The notes: generated by a model not told the origin, from the letters alone. Counted from the stretch's first letter, positions 41,750 through 51,737 are shown. The stretch: DNA of 58,566 nucleotides from JAWVFK01 sp033856175 (GCA_033856175.1 JAWVFK010000038.1:1-58566), one strand, 5' to 3'. Made by a program: numbers and translations.

Positions 41750-44700
41750 ATGGCTGCTGGAAACGCCCAACGATCGCGACCGGCGCGCCGGCGCTGGCGC
41801 CTGACCGCGGTGCTCGCCTGCGTTCTGCTGACGGCAACCGGGGCCATCGCCCGCGCCGACGGGCCCCAGACCCTGGGCCAGCAGACCGGAACCAACACCG
41901 ATTTCACCCCCGTCCCCGCCGACGGCCGTCAGCTCGGCTGGAAGATGTTCGACGGCGCCCTCTACGGCAAGAACGGCGAGCTGGTCTCCGAGCCATCGCC
42001 CTCGGAGACGCCCTTCACGGTTGACTTCTTCACCGTTCGCTTCAACGACGATCCGCAAGCAAGCGACGGCTTCGCAGGCGGCGCGGCATGTGCTGATGCG
42101 ACAACGCCCTTCGACAGGACCGACGACTGCCGTCGCGTGCCGGCGATCTGGCAGTTCCGCAACAGCAGCTGGAGCCAGGTCGATCTTCCCGGCGGCGCCG
42201 GCGGGAAGGGTCCGAGCACCGGCTACGTCGGCGCTCTGGCCTACATGGCCGATGGCAACGTCCTCGCCGTCGGCGGCGACGGCGTCTATCCCAGGCGCGA
42301 GCCCGGCTGTTCGGCGAGCGCCACCTCCGGCTGTGTCGAGGACCCCGGCTATGAGGATCCGGCCGGGAACCCCCGCGCCTGGCTCTACGACGGCTCCGCC
42401 TGGCGGGAGATAGGCAACCTGCGGTCGAAGCTGCAAGCCCTCACGGATGGCACGGAGGGGGCAACGGCGGGCGCGGGAGAGCGTCCCGGGGGGATGACGG
42501 CGCTCGATTGCGCCAATCACACCGCCGACTCACAGTTCTTCGATGCCGACTCTCTGTATGGCGGCGAGTACTGCACGGCCGGCGGCCTCCATCAGCTCTG
42601 GATGTGGGAGCGCCCGAAGGCCGAGGACGGCAGCTTCGGCGAAGGCGCCTTTGCCCGCGCCTACGACGATCGCAGCACATCCGGCTGGGCGACCAATCTC
42701 GGCGCCAACTCTTCTCCGGCTGTCCATGACTTCTCCTTTTTGCTCCCAATCGTTGGCCAAACGCCTCCGCTGCATGGAAGCGCGGCAGATTCCGCCACCG
42801 GTTCGACCGTTCCGGGCTTTCGCTTCCGCGTCCGCGACATCCGCTGGGACGCCATTGCCTACTCCCAGGGCTTTCACGCTGTCACCGCGGGTTGCTGCTC
42901 AGAGGCCGCCGTCGATCCGAAGGCGCCGGCCTCGGCGCGACCCGGTGCGCGGCTGGTCAGGTACGACGGCAAGGTGTGGTCCCAGACCCCGGTCAACGAG
43001 CCACAGACGAGCGGCGGCTCCCCGGGCGGCGCCCTCGCTGACAGCTACTACTCGGTGGTTGTGTCTCTTTCGGTGCAGGCGTCGACCAGTCTTGAGGGCA
43101 CCAACCTTCAGGCCGCCAGCGTCTTCTCGACGATCGCCAGCGCCGGCGGCCCCCCCGCCGGCGGGCCGGGAGGCGAGCCCGGCTCGCGGATCATCGTCGA
43201 CCGCGGTGTGCCCGACCGCTCGCTTGACAGCGCCGAGGGCCTCGACGCGCTCGACCTGCGTCTTGCGGGGGTGCGGCTCGTCTCGGCCGACGCCGACCTC
43301 GCCCGCCCGCAGGGCAACTACACCGCCTTCACCGGCGACGCCACATCGCCCGACGGCGAGCCGGACTGGGCGGTCGGCGGGCTGCTGAAGGGATGTGAGT
43401 CACCCGGCTTCGAGGACTGTCAGGGTGCCGCCTACACGACGCTAAATCAGACCCAGCTGACGCCCAACCCGCTCACCTGCGCGCCAGCCAGGGCGTACGC
43501 CGAAACGTGCAACCCGAGCCCGAAGGCTACGAACGGCCAGTACGCGAACAGCCTGACCGAAGGGTCGCGGTCGTCGGGGGAGCTGATGTCGCTGCCCTCC
43601 TACGGGCTGAACTCGATCGCCGACGTCGGCACCGACGGCAAGACGATCTGGGCGGTTGGCGACAAGGGAGCGATATTCCGTCGTGGCGGCAACGGCACGG
43701 TCGGCTCACCGACCGAGCCGCGGCCGCCGACGGTCGGCCCCTCGCGGCTGCGGCCGCTGACCGATCGCGGTCCCTACGACTCCTTCAAGCCTGCTGATCC
43801 GAACGAGGCGGCCGGCGCGGTGCCGTCGGCGCTCGATCAACCGTCCGAGCAGCTGCGGGCGCCCGCGCTCGTACCGGCGGGCTCGCCGGATCCGAACGAG
43901 GTTCTGGGCACGAACCACCTGACGTCGATCACGATGAGCCGCGATGGCTCCGAAGGCTGGGCCGCCACGGGCTACAGAAGGCAGGGGATAAAGCCGGCGC
44001 TCTACCACTACGCCAGCGGCGCCTGGACAGCGTGCGACAGCGGCGGAATCCCCGGTCAGCTGCCGGCGGATCCGGCCTGCTCGGGGCTCGAAGAGGCACA
44101 CCACGCTGTCCTTAGCGCAGCCGCGATGGCGCGAATCCCCAACGAGTACGGCCCGGATCCTTCGCGCGCCGACGAGTTCGAGGTGATGGCGATCGGCGAG
44201 GCCTATACGAAACCCGGTACGAGCTCGTCGATAGACCCGATTGCGATCTACCGCGACGGCCGCTGGTCGCTCGACGAGAAGATGCGAGGAGACCTCGGTA
44301 GCCGCGACGTGCTTGGAAGCCCCGTGTTCAGCGCGCCCGACGATGGATGGCTGGTCACCAACGACCTCGGTGGCCCAGGCCTCTTTCACTTCGACGGCAG
44401 CAGCTGGATATTCTGCGGATCTGCCGGCTACCCGGTCGCGGGCAGTACACCGGCGAGCGCGAAGTGCGGTCACTCGGACGTTCTGCCCCTCTTCTACACG
44501 GGCAGCTCGGAGATGCACCTGACGGTCGCAGGGCAGCGGACCTATCTGGCGGGAACGCGCCTGATCAGCGCGGCGAACCCGGTTCCGAATGGCCCCCAGG
44601 TCGCGAGCGGCGGCACTCCCTATCCGCTGATCTATCACCGGGACCCCGGAGGGGATTGGATCAAGGACATCGATCCGGGTTGCGAGCTGCACGACGGCCG

Positions 44701-47700
44701 CTTCGCCCAGGGCTGCAGTGGCGCATCGGACTCCAGCGCGCAGGGGAGCCTGGCTGTGATCGCTGTTACCCAGCTCGACCGCGACCGCTTCGCCGGCTGG
44801 GCGGCGGGCAGGTTCGGCCCTTCCTCGACGCCAAAGCCCGAGAACCTCTCCTACAACGCGTCTGCTCAGACGCCGCCCCCGTCGGCGGCCGCGGGCGGCC
44901 GGCCCGGGCTCCTGCGCTTGGACGGCGACCCAGCTTCCTGGCGGCCGTGGAAGCGCCAGGACGCCGCCAGCGACTATCTGGTCGACGCGGCCGACGTCCC
45001 GCGCCAACTCTTGAGCGTCCAGGGTCCGGGTGGACAGGAACGCGCCTTCCTGGTTCCAGATCACGGCAGCCATGCCGTGCAGCTGTACCCGCCGCTCCGT
45101 TACGACAGCGAGCGGGGGCGATGGGAGGTTCTGCCGACCCCCTTCATGACCTTGGAGAAGCAGTCCCAGGTGCCCCTCCATGACGCAGGCGCGACCATTG
45201 GGCCGATCGCGCCCGATGCTGCCGGTGGCTTCTGGGGGGCCGCCGAATGGGACGGCGCCTACTTCTACCACTACACCGACCGCCGGCCGAAGCCGGTGTT
45301 CGCCGATGTCCCGCACCCGGTCCGGGAACCGATCGTCGGCACGGCGGCCGGGCCCGACGGCGCACTCTGGATGGCGACGGCGAGCAACATCGTCTACCGC
45401 TATGACCGCATCACGGGCTGGGACCGCATCCAGATCCCCGGCTGGGACCGTGGACGGCTGGTGACCAACCCATCGCCGGCGCGCGCGATCGCCGTCGGCG
45501 CCGACGGCACCGGCATCCTGGTCGGCAAGCAGGGGCGGATCGCCGATCTGGACGCCCGGGGTGGTGTGCTGGACGCGGCGGCGGGCATCTCGTGCGCGCT
45601 GAACGGCGGCGTTCCGCCCTGCTCGACGAGCTATGAGCTGCGGGAGGCCGCGGTCGCGCCCGACGGGGCGGCGATCGCCGGCGGCGAGCGCATGGCACTT
45701 CTCTGGCGGCCGGCGAAAGACGCTTCCTTCAGGGCGATCGCAGCCCCACGCCAGCAATCGCAGGACGTGAAGATCACCGGCCTCTCCCTGCCCTCCTCGG
45801 GTCGCGCCTGGCTGACGACCGATCGCGGCCAGCTGTTTGCCGGCACCCTCAAGATCGGCTGCGACGGCGATCCTAAGGGTTATTGCTGGAGCTGGAAGCT
45901 CGAGGCCGAGCCCTCGACTCTGACCAAGGGGGTCAAGGGCGAGGCGCTCGCGTTGCACGCCGTCGAGATCGATTCCGCCGGTCGCGGACTGGCCGTCGGC
46001 GAGGACGGGCTTGCGCTGGAGCGCGACGAGAACGGTTCCTGGAAGCGGTTGGACCTCGGGCGCACCGACAGCCTGCGATCGATCGCCCTGCCACCACAGG
46101 GCCTTGACGACGGCGCCCTGATCGGCGGCGACGTGGGGCTGGTGCTGACACGTCTGCATGGCCACTTCCAGGTCGCCCGCCAGGCCGACTACTTCAGCGG
46201 CATAACCAACGGTTGGGGGAACGGCAACTCGGCGCGGATCGTCGGCGTGGAGGCGCTGGCCGGCGACCGGCCCGGCGAGGTCGAGGCCTGGGCAGCCTCC
46301 GACGTCCAGGACGACCAGTGCGTCTGCTTCCGTCCCTCGCCGGCGCCCTCGGCGATCCTCCACTACACGAACGAGCCCTCTGACGCCGCCCTCGATGGCG
46401 GGGCGGGGCGAGCGAGGTCGCTGCCGGACGCACCGCCGGCAGGCGCGGAGGTCAGCTTTGCCGCCTTTGGCAAACAGGAGTGTCAGCTCGCAGACGACCC
46501 GACCTGCCCCGAGGTTCACGGCACAAACCTCGTCAACGAAACGATCGCCCGCGGCGTCGTCGACTCGCTCGCCGCACCGGACGGGCCGGAGGCGGCAGCG
46601 TTCGCGCTGTTCACCGGGGACGTCGGTTTGAGTGGCGGTCGCGACCAGAGCGTCGAACATCAACTTGTTCCCTACCGAGCGCTGAACGCGCCGATCGACA
46701 CCGACGTGATCCACCACCGCTGGAGCGAGCTCGTTGCGCAACCGCTTCGGGACGCGGGGGTGCCGCTGTTCGGCGCCCTCGGTAGCCAGGACCTCTCGCA
46801 AACGGGGAGTTGCGGGAACTATCCGATCACCGCCTGCGCCGGGACCCGCCAAGCCGGCAACCCCGGCCCCTCGTTGCCCTGGCGCCAGTCGATGGCGCAG
46901 ATGTCCGCTCCGTGGGGTGCAGCGAAGCTTGAAAGTGGCGCCGAGAACGGGCCACCTGCGGATACCCGCGGCCACTCCTTTGCCTCTGTCCCGGCCTCGG
47001 GCACCGAGGGTCCCTCCGTCTGCACGCCGCCGGCCGATACCCCGCCGGCATCGGTAACCGAGCAGAAGATCGCCGACCAGAACACTCCTGGCCAGAACGT
47101 CGGCTCCAGCCATGCCGAGGAGCAATGCGCCTCGGCAAGCGGCGCCCACACCCACTACGCCTTTGACGTCAAGCGCGACGGCAGCCCAATCCTCCGCGTC
47201 GTCGTTGTTGACACCTCGCTGAAGACACTCTCCGGCGCTGCCGCCACCCAAAACCCGGCCGAGGAGCAGCTCAAGTGGCTGGGCGACGTGCTCTCCTCCC
47301 GTCCCGCGGGCGAGGGCGCCGCCGTCGTCTCCGAGACCCCCTCTTACTCCTACGGCCCCGGCGGCATCTCCGACACGCTCACCGACGCCACCGCCTTCGA
47401 GGCGCTGATGGCGCGCGAGCGGGTCGATGTCGTCGTCTCTGGGCGGCTCGGCTGGAACGGCCTCTACTACACCTCGACCCTGTCGCCCGGCCTGCACTGC
47501 CCGGCACCGGGCGATCCTTACCCGGCAAAGCCCTGCTCGCCGACTGCCGGCGGCGGCGAGGCCGCCGCGCCGGCGGCCAAGGTTGCCGGCGATGTAGCCG
47601 CCGGGCTTGCCGGGGGCGGTGGCCCCGCCGCCGAGGGCGCCTATCCGACGGTGATCGCCGCCTCGGCGGGTGGCAAGTTCGGCCCGCAAAGCAGCTCGGG

Positions 47701-48979
47701 CGCAGCATCGGGCACGGCATCGCAGGGTTTCTGGCACGGTTACTCGCTCGTTCGGATCAAGGACGACGGCGCGGTGATCGTCGAGCAGCGGCCCGTGTTC
47801 GACTGGGTCGGGATCTCCGGCAGGGCGCACGTGCTTCGCGCCGGCCAGAAGACGGTGTTGTCGGGCTACGGCCGCGAGCCCGTAGGCGTCGACGTCCCAA
47901 TCCGCTACGACGAGGTCTCGAGCCCGGCGATCACGCATTGCTACGACCTGGTGCTCGCCGATCCCGAGAAGCCCTGGCTTGCGCTTGGGGCGAAGGATGC
48001 CAGCGAGAAGCAGCTTGCCGGCGCGAGAAAGCCGGGGGCGGGGTGTGCTTCGAGATCTCTCGACTCCGCCCGGGGAGTTACCGGCACCGTCCCTGACCCT
48101 GTGGGAGGCGCAGTCGAGGGAGCCAACCCCTGTGCTCCCTACGTCTGCCTCGACCCCGACATCGGCAGGCTGACCGACGACCAGCAGGGCAGCATCCAGG
48201 CAGGCGCCGGCAATCAGAAGCGGACCTTCGTGCTCGCGATCCTCTCGGTCGGCCAGAAGGTTGCCACCTACCCGATCTCCTTCGAGCCGCGGCCGAGCTT
48301 CACGCCTGAGGCGTTGCCGCCCCCGCCGCCACCCGGCAGCCCACCAGCACCGCCGCCTCCACCCGCGCCGCCCGGCAACCAGCTGCCGCAGATCAACCTG
48401 CCGAGCCCGCCTGCGATCCCCAACCTGCCCATCGGCGCCGGCCTCGTGCCGCCTACTGCGCCGGTACCGCCACCTCCGCCGGGGGCGTCTAACGCCGCGC
48501 CGCTGAACCTCTTCCTCAGCACCTCGGGACTGCAGCTCTCACCGCAGTCGACGGTTGTCCCCCCGCCGGCGCCGCCGATCCAGCCCGCTCCTCCCGGTGG
48601 CGCCCGCAAGGAGGCCCGGCAGAAGCAGGCGGCCACTGAGGACTCCGGCGCCGGAACCGACGAGAAGAGCAGCGATGCGGCCGGAGATCTCGCCCAGGAC
48701 GGTCTTGACCGATCGATGACCCGGCGGGCGATGCCGGAGAGCGGTCGCGAGTCGATGGGCTTCAGCCGCGCCGATCGCAGCCGTCCCGGCCAGTCGTTCA
48801 CGACGCTCTCCGCCCGAGCCCATCGCGGCGATGACACCCCCGCCGCCCTCTACATCGGCGGCATCACCCTCCTCGCTCTGACCCTCGCGCTCGGCTACAC
48901 CCACGCCCGCCCGACTCCCCGTCGCCGCCAGCCCGAGCTGCCGGCCCCGGCCTACGCCCGCGACCGCCGCCGCCGCTAA
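41750..48979 (+). CDS. Giant membrane-anchored surface protein, paralogue (cassette 2)
   Basis: From ATG 41750 (GTG 41747 is adjacent) the protein has 2409 residues, in the same order as the protein at 11402: an Arg-rich signal peptide (WRLTAVLACVLLTATGAIARA), a conserved early 'TVDFFTVRF', a vicinal Cys pair (382-383), many propeller-like blades ('DDGWLVTNDLGG', 'RGLAVGEDGLALER', 'GALIGGDVGLVLT'), and a calcineurin-like region (about 1570-1905: FAAFGKQE, FTGDVG, GALGSQD, YAFDVKRDG, VVVDTS, EEQLKWLGDVL, SGRLGWN) with the metal-binding His residues replaced. A proline-rich stalk, TM helix (about 2366-2386) and tail RPTPRRRQPELPAPAYAR follow. Function unknown. Confidence 0.85.
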   Translation: MAAGNAQRSRPARRRWRLTAVLACVLLTATGAIARADGPQTLGQQTGTNTDFTPVPADGRQLGWKMFDGALYGKNGELVSEPSPSETPFTVDFFTVRFNDDPQASDGFAGGAACADATTPFDRTDDCRRVPAIWQFRNSSWSQVDLPGGAGGKGPSTGYVGALAYMADGNVLAVGGDGVYPRREPGCSASATSGCVEDPGYEDPAGNPRAWLYDGSAWREIGNLRSKLQALTDGTEGATAGAGERPGGMTALDCANHTADSQFFDADSLYGGEYCTAGGLHQLWMWERPKAEDGSFGEGAFARAYDDRSTSGWATNLGANSSPAVHDFSFLLPIVGQTPPLHGSAADSATGSTVPGFRFRVRDIRWDAIAYSQGFHAVTAGCCSEAAVDPKAPASARPGARLVRYDGKVWSQTPVNEPQTSGGSPGGALADSYYSVVVSLSVQASTSLEGTNLQAASVFSTIASAGGPPAGGPGGEPGSRIIVDRGVPDRSLDSAEGLDALDLRLAGVRLVSADADLARPQGNYTAFTGDATSPDGEPDWAVGGLLKGCESPGFEDCQGAAYTTLNQTQLTPNPLTCAPARAYAETCNPSPKATNGQYANSLTEGSRSSGELMSLPSYGLNSIADVGTDGKTIWAVGDKGAIFRRGGNGTVGSPTEPRPPTVGPSRLRPLTDRGPYDSFKPADPNEAAGAVPSALDQPSEQLRAPALVPAGSPDPNEVLGTNHLTSITMSRDGSEGWAATGYRRQGIKPALYHYASGAWTACDSGGIPGQLPADPACSGLEEAHHAVLSAAAMARIPNEYGPDPSRADEFEVMAIGEAYTKPGTSSSIDPIAIYRDGRWSLDEKMRGDLGSRDVLGSPVFSAPDDGWLVTNDLGGPGLFHFDGSSWIFCGSAGYPVAGSTPASAKCGHSDVLPLFYTGSSEMHLTVAGQRTYLAGTRLISAANPVPNGPQVASGGTPYPLIYHRDPGGDWIKDIDPGCELHDGRFAQGCSGASDSSAQGSLAVIAVTQLDRDRFAGWAAGRFGPSSTPKPENLSYNASAQTPPPSAAAGGRPGLLRLDGDPASWRPWKRQDAASDYLVDAADVPRQLLSVQGPGGQERAFLVPDHGSHAVQLYPPLRYDSERGRWEVLPTPFMTLEKQSQVPLHDAGATIGPIAPDAAGGFWGAAEWDGAYFYHYTDRRPKPVFADVPHPVREPIVGTAAGPDGALWMATASNIVYRYDRITGWDRIQIPGWDRGRLVTNPSPARAIAVGADGTGILVGKQGRIADLDARGGVLDAAAGISCALNGGVPPCSTSYELREAAVAPDGAAIAGGERMALLWRPAKDASFRAIAAPRQQSQDVKITGLSLPSSGRAWLTTDRGQLFAGTLKIGCDGDPKGYCWSWKLEAEPSTLTKGVKGEALALHAVEIDSAGRGLAVGEDGLALERDENGSWKRLDLGRTDSLRSIALPPQGLDDGALIGGDVGLVLTRLHGHFQVARQADYFSGITNGWGNGNSARIVGVEALAGDRPGEVEAWAASDVQDDQCVCFRPSPAPSAILHYTNEPSDAALDGGAGRARSLPDAPPAGAEVSFAAFGKQECQLADDPTCPEVHGTNLVNETIARGVVDSLAAPDGPEAAAFALFTGDVGLSGGRDQSVEHQLVPYRALNAPIDTDVIHHRWSELVAQPLRDAGVPLFGALGSQDLSQTGSCGNYPITACAGTRQAGNPGPSLPWRQSMAQMSAPWGAAKLESGAENGPPADTRGHSFASVPASGTEGPSVCTPPADTPPASVTEQKIADQNTPGQNVGSSHAEEQCASASGAHTHYAFDVKRDGSPILRVVVVDTSLKTLSGAAATQNPAEEQLKWLGDVLSSRPAGEGAAVVSETPSYSYGPGGISDTLTDATAFEALMARERVDVVVSGRLGWNGLYYTSTLSPGLHCPAPGDPYPAKPCSPTAGGGEAAAPAAKVAGDVAAGLAGGGGPAAEGAYPTVIAASAGGKFGPQSSSGAASGTASQGFWHGYSLVRIKDDGAVIVEQRPVFDWVGISGRAHVLRAGQKTVLSGYGREPVGVDVPIRYDEVSSPAITHCYDLVLADPEKPWLALGAKDASEKQLAGARKPGAGCASRSLDSARGVTGTVPDPVGGAVEGANPCAPYVCLDPDIGRLTDDQQGSIQAGAGNQKRTFVLAILSVGQKVATYPISFEPRPSFTPEALPPPPPPGSPPAPPPPPAPPGNQLPQINLPSPPAIPNLPIGAGLVPPTAPVPPPPPGASNAAPLNLFLSTSGLQLSPQSTVVPPPAPPIQPAPPGGARKEARQKQAATEDSGAGTDEKSSDAAGDLAQDGLDRSMTRRAMPESGRESMGFSRADRSRPGQSFTTLSARAHRGDDTPAALYIGGITLLALTLALGYTHARPTPRRRQPELPAPAYARDRRRR

Positions 48980-49030
48980 ACACTCCCGGCGCCTCCGGCA
49001 ATGGCCTCATGCCTGCCGCACGCACGGCCC

Positions 49031-49039
49031 TGCTATCGT
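49031..49039 (+). promoter_or_regulatory. Candidate extended -10 (TGC-TATCGT) for rpmJ and the alpha operon
   Basis: TGCTATCGT sits about 100 bases before rpmJ and 51 bases after giant gene 2. It suggests that the alpha operon has its own promoter and does not depend on read-through from cassette 2. Confidence 0.45.
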
Positions 49040-49047
49040 TCCCGGTT

Positions 49048-49067
49048 CGGCCAAGTGGCCGTCTTTT
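49048..49067 (+). terminator. Short hairpin with T-run at the 5' end of the rpmJ leader
   Basis: CGGCC (49048-49052), loop AAGT, GGCCG (49057-49061), then TCTTTT. It begins only a few bases after the predicted start site. It could terminate read-through from giant gene 2, attenuate the alpha operon or cap the mRNA 5' end. Confidence 0.45.
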
Positions 49068-49139
49068 GTTGCCCGCGATCCATCTCCTGGGGTCGGGGGC
49101 CTTCTCAATTCAAGGTCAGATACGTCCCAACGGAAGCGG

Positions 49140-49253
49140 ATGAAGGTACGAACGAGCGTCAAGCCGATGTGTGAGAAGTGCCGCGTGATCAAGCGGCACG
49201 GGACCGTGCTGGTCATCTGCCCGAATCCGCGCCACAAGCAGCGCCAGGGCTAG
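49140..49253 (+). CDS. rpmJ: 50S ribosomal protein L36
   Basis: This 37-residue zinc protein reads MKVRTSVKPMCEKCRVIKRH at the start, with ligands Cys11, Cys14, Cys27 and His32, the zinc-binding form. GGAAG precedes the ATG by three bases. rpsM follows after 17 bases. Confidence 0.95.
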   Translation: MKVRTSVKPMCEKCRVIKRHGTVLVICPNPRHKQRQG

Positions 49254-49270
49254 GCAGGAGCAGGAACCTA

Positions 49271-49654
49271 ATGGCACGAATCGCTGGAATCAACCTTCCC
49301 GTCAACAAGCGCATCGAGATCGGCCTGACCTACGTCTACGGCGTCGGCCGCTCGAAGGCGAACGAGATCCTCGCCAAGGCCGGCGTCGATCCCAACACCT
49401 ACGTCAAGGACCTGACCGAGGACGAGACCGTCAAGCTCCGCGACGCCGTCGAGGCCGGCGACGTCGAGGGTGACCTTCGCCGTGAGCGCTCGCAGAACGT
49501 CAAGCGGCTGATGGAGGTCGGCGCCTATCGCGGCCTTCGCCATCGTCGCGGCCTGCCGGTTCGCGGCCAGCGCACCAAGACCAACGCCCGCGGCCGCAAG
49601 GGCCCGCGCCGGATGAGCATCGCCGGCAAGAAGAAGACCCCGGCGAAGAAGTAG
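49271..49654 (+). CDS. rpsM: 30S ribosomal protein S13
   Basis: This 127-residue head protein is recognised by 'MARIAGINLPVNKRIEIGLT', 'YVYGVGRSKANEILAKAGVD' and 'YRGLRHRRGLPVRGQRTKTN'. It ends in a Lys-rich tail. ATG 49271 is the family start; an upstream frame extension overlaps rpmJ and is not used. Confidence 0.97.
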   Translation: MARIAGINLPVNKRIEIGLTYVYGVGRSKANEILAKAGVDPNTYVKDLTEDETVKLRDAVEAGDVEGDLRRERSQNVKRLMEVGAYRGLRHRRGLPVRGQRTKTNARGRKGPRRMSIAGKKKTPAKK

Positions 49655-49666
49655 GCAGGCGAGACG

Positions 49667-50065
49667 ATGGCTCAACCGAAGAAGACCGCCAAGGTCCGCA
49701 AGCGCAAGGTCAAGAAGAACATCTCCTTTGGCCAGGCGCACATCAAGACTTCGTTCAACAACACGATCGTCACGCTGACCGACACCGAGGGCAACGTCAT
49801 CGCCTGGGAGTCGGCCGGCAGCGCCGGCTTCAAGGGCTCGCGCAAGTCGACGCCCTTCGCCGCCCAGGTGACCGCCGACGCGGCCGCCAAGAAGGGCATG
49901 GAGCACGGCCTCGAGAAGGTCGAGGTCTTCGCCAAGGGCGCCGGCTCCGGCCGCGAGACCGCGATCCGCTCGCTGCAGGCCGCCGGCCTCGACGTGACGA
50001 CGGTCAAGGACGTCACGCCGCAGGCCCACAACGGCTGCCGCCCCCGCAAGCGCAGGCGCGTCTAA
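49667..50065 (+). CDS. rpsK: 30S ribosomal protein S11
   Basis: This 132-residue platform protein has 'FGQAHIKTSFNNTIVTLTD', 'WESAGSAGFKGSRKSTPFAA', 'GAGSGRETAIRSLQAAGL' and 'DVTPQAHNGCRPRKRRRV'. The N-terminal 20 residues are Lys-rich as usual. Confidence 0.97.
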   Translation: MAQPKKTAKVRKRKVKKNISFGQAHIKTSFNNTIVTLTDTEGNVIAWESAGSAGFKGSRKSTPFAAQVTADAAAKKGMEHGLEKVEVFAKGAGSGRETAIRSLQAAGLDVTTVKDVTPQAHNGCRPRKRRRV

Positions 50066-50067
50066 CC

Positions 50068-50688
50068 ATGGCTCGCGACACCTCTCCCCAGTGCAAGCAG
50101 TGCCGCCGCGAGGGCCAGAAGCTCTTCCTCAAGGGCGCTCGCTGCCTGACCGACAAGTGCGGTGTCGAGCGCCGCTCCTACCCGCCGGGTGAGCACGGCC
50201 GCGGCCGCATGCGCCAGTCCGAGTACCGCCAGCAGCTGCGCGAGAAGCAGAAGACGCGGCGCTACTACGGCGTCCTCGAGCGGCAATTCCGCAACTACTA
50301 CGAGAAGGCCAGCCGCCAGGCCGGCGTCACCGGCGAGAACCTGCTGCGCCTGCTCGAGACCCGCTTCGACAACGTCCTCGTCCGCCTCGGCTTCGCCGCC
50401 TCGCGGCGCCAGGCGCGCCAGCTCGTCCGCCACGGCCACTGGCTCGTCAACGGCCGCCGCGTCGACATTCCCTCCTACCAGGTGCGGCCCGAGGACATCA
50501 TCTCGATCAAGCCGACCTCGTCGGCCGCGGACACCGTTCGCGCCGCGACCGAGCTGACGGCGGCTGTGCCCGCCTGGCTCCAGGCCGACCACGACTCCCT
50601 CACGGCGAAGGTGCTCCGCCACCCCGAGCGCAGCGAGATCTCTGCGCCGGTCCAGGAGCAGCTCATCGTCGAGCTCTACTCGAAGTAG
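50068..50688 (+). CDS. rpsD: 30S ribosomal protein S4, zinc-binding type
   Basis: This 206-residue assembly initiator has cysteines at 9, 12, 26 and 31 that form the zinc knuckle of the C+ type. 'EYRQQLREKQKTRRYYGVLE' and the S4 RNA-binding core 'LETRFDNVLVRLGFAASRRQ', 'ARQLVRHGHWLVNGRRVDIP' follow. It starts two bases after rpsK. Confidence 0.97.
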   Translation: MARDTSPQCKQCRREGQKLFLKGARCLTDKCGVERRSYPPGEHGRGRMRQSEYRQQLREKQKTRRYYGVLERQFRNYYEKASRQAGVTGENLLRLLETRFDNVLVRLGFAASRRQARQLVRHGHWLVNGRRVDIPSYQVRPEDIISIKPTSSAADTVRAATELTAAVPAWLQADHDSLTAKVLRHPERSEISAPVQEQLIVELYSK

Positions 50689-50750
50689 CCGAACGGGCAG
50701 GGGCAGCCGTCCAGGCGCCCGGCCCAACCAACCCACCAGCGAAGGACACC

Positions 50751-51737
50751 ATGACCACGTTGCCCGAATTCCAGACTCCGAAGATCAGCGCCGAGAAGGC
50801 CGATGACAATCGGGGCACGTTCACGATCGAGCCCCTCGACAAGGGCTTCGGCTACACCTTCGGCAACAGCCTGCGCCGCGTCCTGCTCTCCTCGCTGGGC
50901 GGCGCCGCGATCACCAGCGTTCGGATCGAGGGCGTGCCGCACGAGTTCTCGACGATCCAGGGGGTCAAGGAGGACGTCACCGACCTCGTCCTCAACCTCA
51001 AGGACGTCGTCGTCCGCATGCACACCGACGCCGACGAGGTCGAGGCGCCCCTCGTCATCACCGGGCCGGCCACCGTCACGGCGAAGGACATCGACCTGCC
51101 CGCCGGTGTCGAGGTTCTCAACCCCAAGGCGCCGATTGCCACGCTCGACAAGAAGACCAAGATCGAGATGTACCTGACGATCGGTCGCGGCCGTGGCTAC
51201 CAGGCCGCCGAGGACAACAAGAACGAGGAGGCGCCGATCGGCGTCATCCCGATCGACTCGATCTTCTCGCCGGTGCGGCGCACCAGCTACAACGTCGAGG
51301 CGGCGCGCGTCGGCCAGCGCACCGACTTCGACAAGCTGACGCTCGACGTCGAGACCGACGGCTCGATCGAGCCGGCGAGCGCCGTCCGCGAGGCCGCCGA
51401 GATCCTGATCAAGAGCCTGGCGATCTTCACCGACGCCGACCGCGTCGATGAGCTCACCACCCGTGACGCCGGCGGTGCGGTCAGCGCCGCCACGGCTTCA
51501 GGCAACGGTGCCGAGGCGCCCGCGGTCAGCGGCGAGGAGGACGAGATCCTGATCGAGGAGCTCGAGCTCGGCGTCCGCTCCTACAACTGCCTCAAGCGGG
51601 CAGGGGTGCAGACGGTCGGCGACCTCGTCCGCAAGAGCGAGGCCGAGCTCAACGCGATCCCGAACTTCGGCAGCAAGTCGATCGAAGAGGTCATCGAGAC
51701 GCTGCACTCGCGCGGGCTCTCGCTGCGCCCGGACTGA
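50751..51737 (+). CDS. rpoA: DNA-directed RNA polymerase subunit alpha
   Basis: This 328-residue protein starts the polymerase assembly. The N-terminal domain has 'EPLDKGFGYTFGNSLRRVLL' and 'SSLGGAAITSVRIEGVPHEF'. A Gly/Ala/Glu linker leads to the C-terminal domain 'LELGVRSYNCLKRAGVQTVG', 'DLVRKSEAELNAIPNFGSKS', whose Arg contacts promoter UP elements in other bacteria. The gap to rpsD is 62 bases. Confidence 0.98.
   Translation: MTTLPEFQTPKISAEKADDNRGTFTIEPLDKGFGYTFGNSLRRVLLSSLGGAAITSVRIEGVPHEFSTIQGVKEDVTDLVLNLKDVVVRMHTDADEVEAPLVITGPATVTAKDIDLPAGVEVLNPKAPIATLDKKTKIEMYLTIGRGRGYQAAEDNKNEEAPIGVIPIDSIFSPVRRTSYNVEAARVGQRTDFDKLTLDVETDGSIEPASAVREAAEILIKSLAIFTDADRVDELTTRDAGGAVSAATASGNGAEAPAVSGEEDEILIEELELGVRSYNCLKRAGVQTVGDLVRKSEAELNAIPNFGSKSIEEVIETLHSRGLSLRPD

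Noticed and set aside
43706..47938. 1410-codon open frame antisense to giant gene 2
   Set aside because: It has the Arg/Ala/Gly/Val composition of a GC-driven shadow frame, no motifs and no ribosome site. The opposite frame has a clear paralogue.
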